From Deltaproteobacteria bacterium (lineage in GTDB: Bacteria; Desulfobacterota; Binatia; UBA9968), in assembly GCA_016210115.1 (NCBI GenBank), contig JACQUW010000363.1:23266-87265 (forward strand): a stretch of 64,000 bases of DNA. Reading direction: 5' to 3'. The translations under genes were made by a program, and so were the position numbers. The notes beneath the pieces are model-generated. The model was not told the origin of the DNA, did no database searches, and worked only from the letters and a program-made list of their open reading frames with translations. Each line of letters begins with the position of its first letter. Position 1 is the stretch's first letter. Positions 59,412-64,000 of this stretch are shown here, piece by piece.

Positions 59412-61325
59412 ATGTCTTTAGTTCGCCTCGATAATGTATCTCTGGCCTACGGCCATTTGCCATTGCTGGTCCATGTTGATTTTCAAATCGAGCCGGGAGA
59501 GCGGGTGTGTCTCGTCGGTCGTAATGGCACCGGCAAATCGACTTTGCTTCGAGTTATCACGGGCGCGGCGTTGCCGGATGACGGCGAGGTGTGGCGCCAG
59601 GAGACGCTGCGGATCGGGCATCTGGAGCAGGAGGTCATTCCCGACACAGAGCAGAGCGTCTTTGAAGCCGTGGCTGCCGGATTGGGCGAATTAGGCGCGC
59701 TGCTGGCGGAATATCATCAACTGACTCGGGAGGCGGGCGTGGCGGAGCGCTCGTCGCTTCGGCAGCTATCGGACCTGCAAGCGCGCATCGATATGCTGGA
59801 CGGATGGAACATCAGGCGGAAGGTCGAAACCGTTTTAACGCGGTTGAGATTGCCCGCGGATAAGCGTCTCACTGACTGCTCCGGCGGGATCCAAAGACAG
59901 GCCATGCTGGCGCGGGCACTGGTGAGTGAGCCCGATCTCTTACTGCTGGACGAACCGACGAACCATCTCGACATCGCGGCGATCACGTGGCTCGAGAAAT
60001 TCCTGCTGGCTTACCGCGGCGCCCTCATCTTTATCACCCACGATCGCACGTTGCTGAGACATTTGGCGACCCGTATCGTCGATCTGGACCGCGGTAAGCT
60101 GGTTTCCTTTCCCGGGGATTTCGATAGCTACCTGAACAAGAAAGACGAAATGCTCGAGATCGAGGCGCGCGAGACGGCCAAATTCGACAAGAAATTAGCG
60201 GAAGAAGAGGCGTGGATCCGGCAGGGCATCAAAGCGCGGCGGACGCGCAGCGAAGGACGGGTGAGAGCATTGCAGGCATTGCGCCGCAAGCGCCGCGAAC
60301 GGCTCGATGCGCCAAATAAGGCCCGCTTCGCGATTGATGCTGGCGCTTTGTCCGGCAAGGTGGTGGCCGACTTGCGCCGTGTGAGTTTTCGTTACGGCGA
60401 TAACCTGATCATTCGCGATCTCTCCACGCGTATCCTGCGCGGCGATCGCATCGGACTTATCGGCCCCAACGGATGCGGCAAGAGCACGCTCTTGAAACTG
60501 ATTCTCGGCGAGATGGCACCGACCGGCGGTCAGGTGGTGTTCGGCAAGCGCCTGCAGATCGCTTACTTCGACCAGCACCGCGAGCGATTGAACCTTGAAA
60601 AAACGGTGCGCGAGAACCTGAGCGAGGATTCCGACTACGTCATGGTCAAAGGCCGTGCACGCCACGTCATCGGTTACCTTAAGGATTTTCTGTTTCCGCC
60701 GCAACGGATCGACTCGCCGGTGGGGGCGTTGTCCGGTGGCGAGCGCAACCGTCTGTTGCTGGCGAAGATTTTTACCCGGTCCGCGAACATGATGGTTCTG
60801 GACGAGCCGACCAACGATTTGGATGTGGAGACACTGGAGCTGCTGGAAGATCTGCTGTCCGATTACGAAGGGACGCTGCTGCTTGTGAGCCACGACCGAA
60901 CCTTTCTTGATAACATCGTGACGAGCACGCTGGTTTTCGAGGGTGAAGGGAGGGTGGGGGAATATGTCGGCGGGTACGAAGATTGGGAGCGGTATCGGGA
61001 GCTTATGGAAACACGACGGATGGAGCCTCCAAAGCGCGTAAACCTGCCGCCGGTCGTCACCCAAGTCAAGGGACAGCGCAGCGATCGACCTACCAAGCTC
61101 TCATACAAAGAGCAGCGCGAGCTCGAAATGCTGCCCGGAAAAATCGAATCGTTGGAGGCGGAGCAGGCGGAGTTACACACGCTCATGAGCGAGGCCGACT
61201 TTTACCGGCAGCCGAAAATCAATATTGCTGCCATGATGGAGCGGCTGGAAGCGGTGAGGAAAGAACTCGAGGCCTGCTACGAGCGTTGGCTAGCCTTGGA
61301 ATCCCAGGTCGGCGCCACCTCTTAG
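59412..61325 (+). CDS. ABC-F ATP-binding protein (Uup/EttA-like)
   Basis: 637 residues with two soluble ABC domains and no membrane spans. Walker A motifs are GRNGTGKSTLLR and GPNGCGKSTLLK, Walker B LLLLDEPTNHLD and MMVLDEPTNDLD, and signature blocks LTDCSGGIQRQA and LSGGERNRLLL. A charged linker follows the first domain, and a C-terminal coiled coil (about residues 555-637) resembles that of Uup. ABC-F proteins act on ribosomes, rescuing stalled or drug-bound ones. The ATG at 59412 is chosen over a 50-codon longer frame lacking family features. Confidence 0.93.
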   Translation: MSLVRLDNVSLAYGHLPLLVHVDFQIEPGERVCLVGRNGTGKSTLLRVITGAALPDDGEVWRQETLRIGHLEQEVIPDTEQSVFEAVAAGLGELGALLAEYHQLTREAGVAERSSLRQLSDLQARIDMLDGWNIRRKVETVLTRLRLPADKRLTDCSGGIQRQAMLARALVSEPDLLLLDEPTNHLDIAAITWLEKFLLAYRGALIFITHDRTLLRHLATRIVDLDRGKLVSFPGDFDSYLNKKDEMLEIEARETAKFDKKLAEEEAWIRQGIKARRTRSEGRVRALQALRRKRRERLDAPNKARFAIDAGALSGKVVADLRRVSFRYGDNLIIRDLSTRILRGDRIGLIGPNGCGKSTLLKLILGEMAPTGGQVVFGKRLQIAYFDQHRERLNLEKTVRENLSEDSDYVMVKGRARHVIGYLKDFLFPPQRIDSPVGALSGGERNRLLLAKIFTRSANMMVLDEPTNDLDVETLELLEDLLSDYEGTLLLVSHDRTFLDNIVTSTLVFEGEGRVGEYVGGYEDWERYRELMETRRMEPPKRVNLPPVVTQVKGQRSDRPTKLSYKEQRELEMLPGKIESLEAEQAELHTLMSEADFYRQPKINIAAMMERLEAVRKELEACYERWLALESQVGATS

Positions 61326-61404
61326 GCGGGATTGCTGCGAGTTAAACAGCCCAGGAGTAATGGAGGTTTTATTTCGGCGCAAGCTTTTTCGCTCTGCCCC
61401 GCGC

Positions 61405-64000
61405 TCAGGGGCCGACAACGGCCAGAGCGTAGCGGTCCAGAGGAAGATATCCCCTGGCAAATTTCACAATATCCGTGGCAGTAACTTTTTTGACCCCCTC
61501 CTGAAAGCTTCGTTCGTAATCCGTCCCGAAACCGAAGAGCTCGTTATATACGAGACCGGAAGCCCTGGATGCGTTTGTCTGCCGGGCGATAAGACGATTT
61601 CCGATCAGATAGTTTTTCGCCCGGTCCAGCTCTTCGGACGAGATCTCCTCAGTTTGGAGGCGCCGGATCTCGGCCAGAATGCCCTCTCTCATCTTCTCAA
61701 CGTTGGCGGGATCGGTCGCAGCGTATATCCCGAAGGCTCCCTGAAGCGGGTCAGGCAGAGAAAAAGCGCCGACTGAATAAGCCAGGGCCTGCCGGTCTCG
61801 AAGCTCCACGAATAATCTTCCTCCGAAGCGCGAAAGTATTGTCTGCAGCACTCTCATGGTGAAGTAATTGTCTTGCCCTCTGGCCGGGGCCGGAAAGCCC
61901 AGGACAAGATGCGCCTGCCTGGACCTGGAACTCTTTTTGTTGACACGCAACTCTTGGAGCTCGTCTTGAGCGGGCGGGAGGGAAAAACCGATCCCTTGAC
62001 GACGCAACGGCGATAGTTTGCCTTCAAGAATTCTCAAAGTGTTCTCCACGTCGATGTCTCCGACTATAGCCAAGACAACCCTTTCAGGAGAGAATATTTT
62101 CTGGTGCTGGCTGAGCAAAGTTTCTCGCGAAAAACGCGTGACCTGCTCTTTTTGCCCGGCAGGATAAAACCGATAAGGATGGTTGCGAAAGAGAGTCTCG
62201 TAGAAAAGGCGATAGGCCAGCGTCCGAAACCGTTCTTCACGATTATCGATGGACGCAAGGATCTCCCGTCTTTTCTTCTCCAGTTGCTCTTCAGGGAAGG
62301 TCGGGTGGAAGAGCGCCTGAAAAAAAATTTCCAGTCCTTTCTCCAGTTGGTGGCTCGGAAAAGTTCCGGTCAGAGAAAGGGTGTTGTTCCCTGAAGCGCC
62401 ACTCAACATTCCCCCCAGGTGCTCCACTTCGTGAACCAGTTGGGCGGACGTAAGTCGCGGCGTTCCCTGGGTCATCATCGAGGCGACAAAGTTGTGGATT
62501 CCGTTGTTGGACTGATCTTCAAGAAAAAGCCCGCCGATCGCGCCGGCGTGAATTGACACGACCGGCAGACGACGATTTTCCACAAGCAGAATCCTCAACC
62601 CGTTTTCCAGCGTCGCCTTGACCACGCCGGAATCGCTACGGACCGCTTTTCTGGTAGTCGGAATCTCCAACGAACGACTCATCTTTGCAATGTCTTGTGG
62701 ATCCGGCAGCGAAGCGGTTTCTTCCGGGACAAGCAGAGACAGGGACAAATTCTCGGTCCTGAAATACGCTCGAGCGGCGGACCTCAAGGCTTCGGCATCC
62801 AGTTGCCGAATGGCTCTCAGATAGGTCTGGTCATGATCCGGATCGCCGTACAAAGAATAAAAGGCGCCTAGCTGGCGCGCTTGGCCCTCCACGGTCTCTT
62901 TTCGCTCGACAAAGGTGCGTGAGTAATTGACATAGGCGCGGTTCAATTCCGGCCGGCTGACTGCCTCTTCGCGCAGTCGATACACTTCCTTGAGGATCGC
63001 CCGCAGGGCCTCGACCGACTTCCCGGGATCGACTTGCGCCTGGATCAGAAATTGGCCCGGATCATTGCCTGAATAGGTGGAGGCAGAAATCGAGTTGACA
63101 AGCCCGGCTCCGGTCTTGACTCTCTCGGCCAACCGGGAACTTTCGCCGCGGCCAAGAATAAAGGCCAGAAGATCCAGTGCCGGGGTATCTCTTGCCGTGG
63201 CAGTCGGGATGTTAAACCCGACGACCAGTTGTCCTTGCCGGAAAGGAGCCTTTAAAATGTTAACGCGGGGCTTTTCTTGGGGCGGCTCCGCCGGGCGGGA
63301 GCGAGACGGTGGCTCATCGTCAGGCAAAAATGCAAAGGTCTTTCGGATTTGCTGTTTCAGCAATTCCGTTTCGAAATTTCCCACGACCACGACGGTCATA
63401 TTGCGGGCGCTGTACCAACGGCGGTAAAACCGGCTCACAAGTTCCCATGTGATGCGCCCCAGGCTTTCCGGCGTGCCCAGCACCGGGCGCCCATAGGGAT
63501 GGACTTTGTACGCGGCCCGGAAAAGAGCACTGGTAGCGCGCGCCCGAGGATTGTCCTGCCCCTGCTTGAATTCCTCAAGCACGACCTGAATCTCTTTGCG
63601 CAGCTCAGGCTCTCCTAAAGCGGGCAATTGCATCATCTGAGCCAGGATCTCCAGACCGCGCATGGAATGCAGGGCAGGCAGAACTAAATGGTAGACGGTG
63701 TGGTCTCGGGAGGTAAAGCCATTTATGGTTCCTCCCAGGTTTTCCACTTCTCCAGCAAGCTTTCCGGTTCCCTTTTCGGACGAGCCGCGAAACAGGAGAT
63801 GTTCTAAAACGTGGGCCAAGCCCCCCTCGGCGCCGGCCTCGTCGGCGGAGCCCACACCCACCCATACCTGAACGGCGGTTACGGCCGCGGAAGGAACTTC
63901 TTTGATTATCGTTTTAAGTCCATTGGGCAAGACCAAAGCGTCTGATCTTGCAGAGGAGACGTGCGCAACCAGCGGTAGAAGGGAAAAGAAAAGAAACAAA
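61405..64000 (-). CDS. Two-domain M16 peptidase, N-terminus beyond the window
   Basis: At least 864 residues, read from the window edge; the hydrophobic LFFSLLPLVAHVSSARS is probably a signal peptide whose start lies outside. Two M16 units are fused. The first has the inverted zinc motif His63-x-x-Glu66-His67 (LAHVLEHLLFRG) and a VVLEEFKQG segment. In the second, NGIHNFVASMMTQG lacks the motif, so only the first half can bind zinc. This active/inactive pairing is usual in the family. Likely a periplasmic processing protease. It converges with the ABC-F gene; only 79 bases separate them. Confidence 0.93.
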   Translation of the reverse strand, partial: LFLFFSLLPLVAHVSSARSDALVLPNGLKTIIKEVPSAAVTAVQVWVGVGSADEAGAEGGLAHVLEHLLFRGSSEKGTGKLAGEVENLGGTINGFTSRDHTVYHLVLPALHSMRGLEILAQMMQLPALGEPELRKEIQVVLEEFKQGQDNPRARATSALFRAAYKVHPYGRPVLGTPESLGRITWELVSRFYRRWYSARNMTVVVVGNFETELLKQQIRKTFAFLPDDEPPSRSRPAEPPQEKPRVNILKAPFRQGQLVVGFNIPTATARDTPALDLLAFILGRGESSRLAERVKTGAGLVNSISASTYSGNDPGQFLIQAQVDPGKSVEALRAILKEVYRLREEAVSRPELNRAYVNYSRTFVERKETVEGQARQLGAFYSLYGDPDHDQTYLRAIRQLDAEALRSAARAYFRTENLSLSLLVPEETASLPDPQDIAKMSRSLEIPTTRKAVRSDSGVVKATLENGLRILLVENRRLPVVSIHAGAIGGLFLEDQSNNGIHNFVASMMTQGTPRLTSAQLVHEVEHLGGMLSGASGNNTLSLTGTFPSHQLEKGLEIFFQALFHPTFPEEQLEKKRREILASIDNREERFRTLAYRLFYETLFRNHPYRFYPAGQKEQVTRFSRETLLSQHQKIFSPERVVLAIVGDIDVENTLRILEGKLSPLRRQGIGFSLPPAQDELQELRVNKKSSRSRQAHLVLGFPAPARGQDNYFTMRVLQTILSRFGGRLFVELRDRQALAYSVGAFSLPDPLQGAFGIYAATDPANVEKMREGILAEIRRLQTEEISSEELDRAKNYLIGNRLIARQTNASRASGLVYNELFGFGTDYERSFQEGVKKVTATDIVKFARGYLPLDRYALAVVGP

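Noticed and set aside
1..64000. tRNA, rRNA or CRISPR array
   Set aside because: Scanning for the T-loop consensus, conserved rRNA segments and regularly spaced direct repeats gave no candidate outside coding genes.

Overview
The window looks like chromosome from an uncultivated, moderately GC-rich, diderm soil or sediment bacterium related to deltaproteobacteria in the broad sense (Binatota, Methylomirabilota/Rokubacteria or Desulfobacterota types are all possible). The placement is inferred from three things. The core block ftsE-ftsX-envC-ctpA-xseA-M23-xseB-ispA-dxs-tlyA has a deltaproteobacterial-style order. There are many orphan ABC substrate-binding proteins, LLM flavin oxidoreductases and CoA-transferases. 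There is also a GEMM-type riboswitch. I recognised no rRNA, tRNA, CRISPR array or complete transposon.

Layout. Positions 1-10177 (plus strand) form a catabolic/uptake block: alpha/beta hydrolase (cut by the window edge), tandem-fused CoA-transferase, an iron-type ABC importer with two binding proteins and a fused permease but no ATPase, a hydroxycinnamoyl-CoA hydratase-lyase-like crotonase, an acyl-CoA dehydrogenase and a glyoxalase. Positions 10283-13150 hold a small unknown protein and a secreted amidase-signature enzyme.

Positions 13253-20768 (minus strand) are the most unusual part: two transcription units, each with a TTGACA-type promoter, a structured leader and an intrinsic terminator. 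The downstream unit carries a convincing class I cyclic-di-GMP (GEMM-I) riboswitch. It is followed by a 786-residue Cys/Trp-rich protein with a duplicated N-terminal module, a DUF1360-like membrane protein, a 101-residue phage-like protein, a 74-residue domain protein, and a trypsin-fold protease whose N-terminus is the same domain. The upstream unit has a leader I do not recognise. It encodes two exported carboxypeptidase-regulatory-like (prealbumin-type) proteins around a membrane-anchored helical protein. Together they look like an undescribed envelope or extracellular system under second-messenger control.

Positions 20928-31448 hold more accessory metabolism: a bicupin, RidA-like protein, LLM oxidoreductase, three orphan binding-type proteins and an AsmA protein. 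At about 24914 there is a rearrangement junction where the 3' half of an SDR gene and the 3' part of a second cupin gene meet head to head. Positions 31607-38895 are a TetR-controlled drug-export operon of the YbhGFSR type with its own outer-membrane factor. Positions 39129-45992 hold assorted genes: a secreted unknown, LLM oxidoreductase, RlpA, a TPP-dependent enzyme and a B12/radical SAM protein. Positions 46108-61325 are housekeeping: divisome and envelope hydrolase control, exonuclease VII, isoprenoid precursors, TlyA, threonine synthase, a glycerophosphodiesterase and an ABC-F protein. A two-domain M16 peptidase runs off the right edge.

A family of roughly 175-bp intergenic repeats with at least five full or partial copies (about 22.1, 30.2, 38.9, 40.8 and 52.1 kb), and a large imperfect palindrome at 51.8-52.0 kb, are scattered through the window. 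Coordinates and starts were assigned by reading; no database search was possible.
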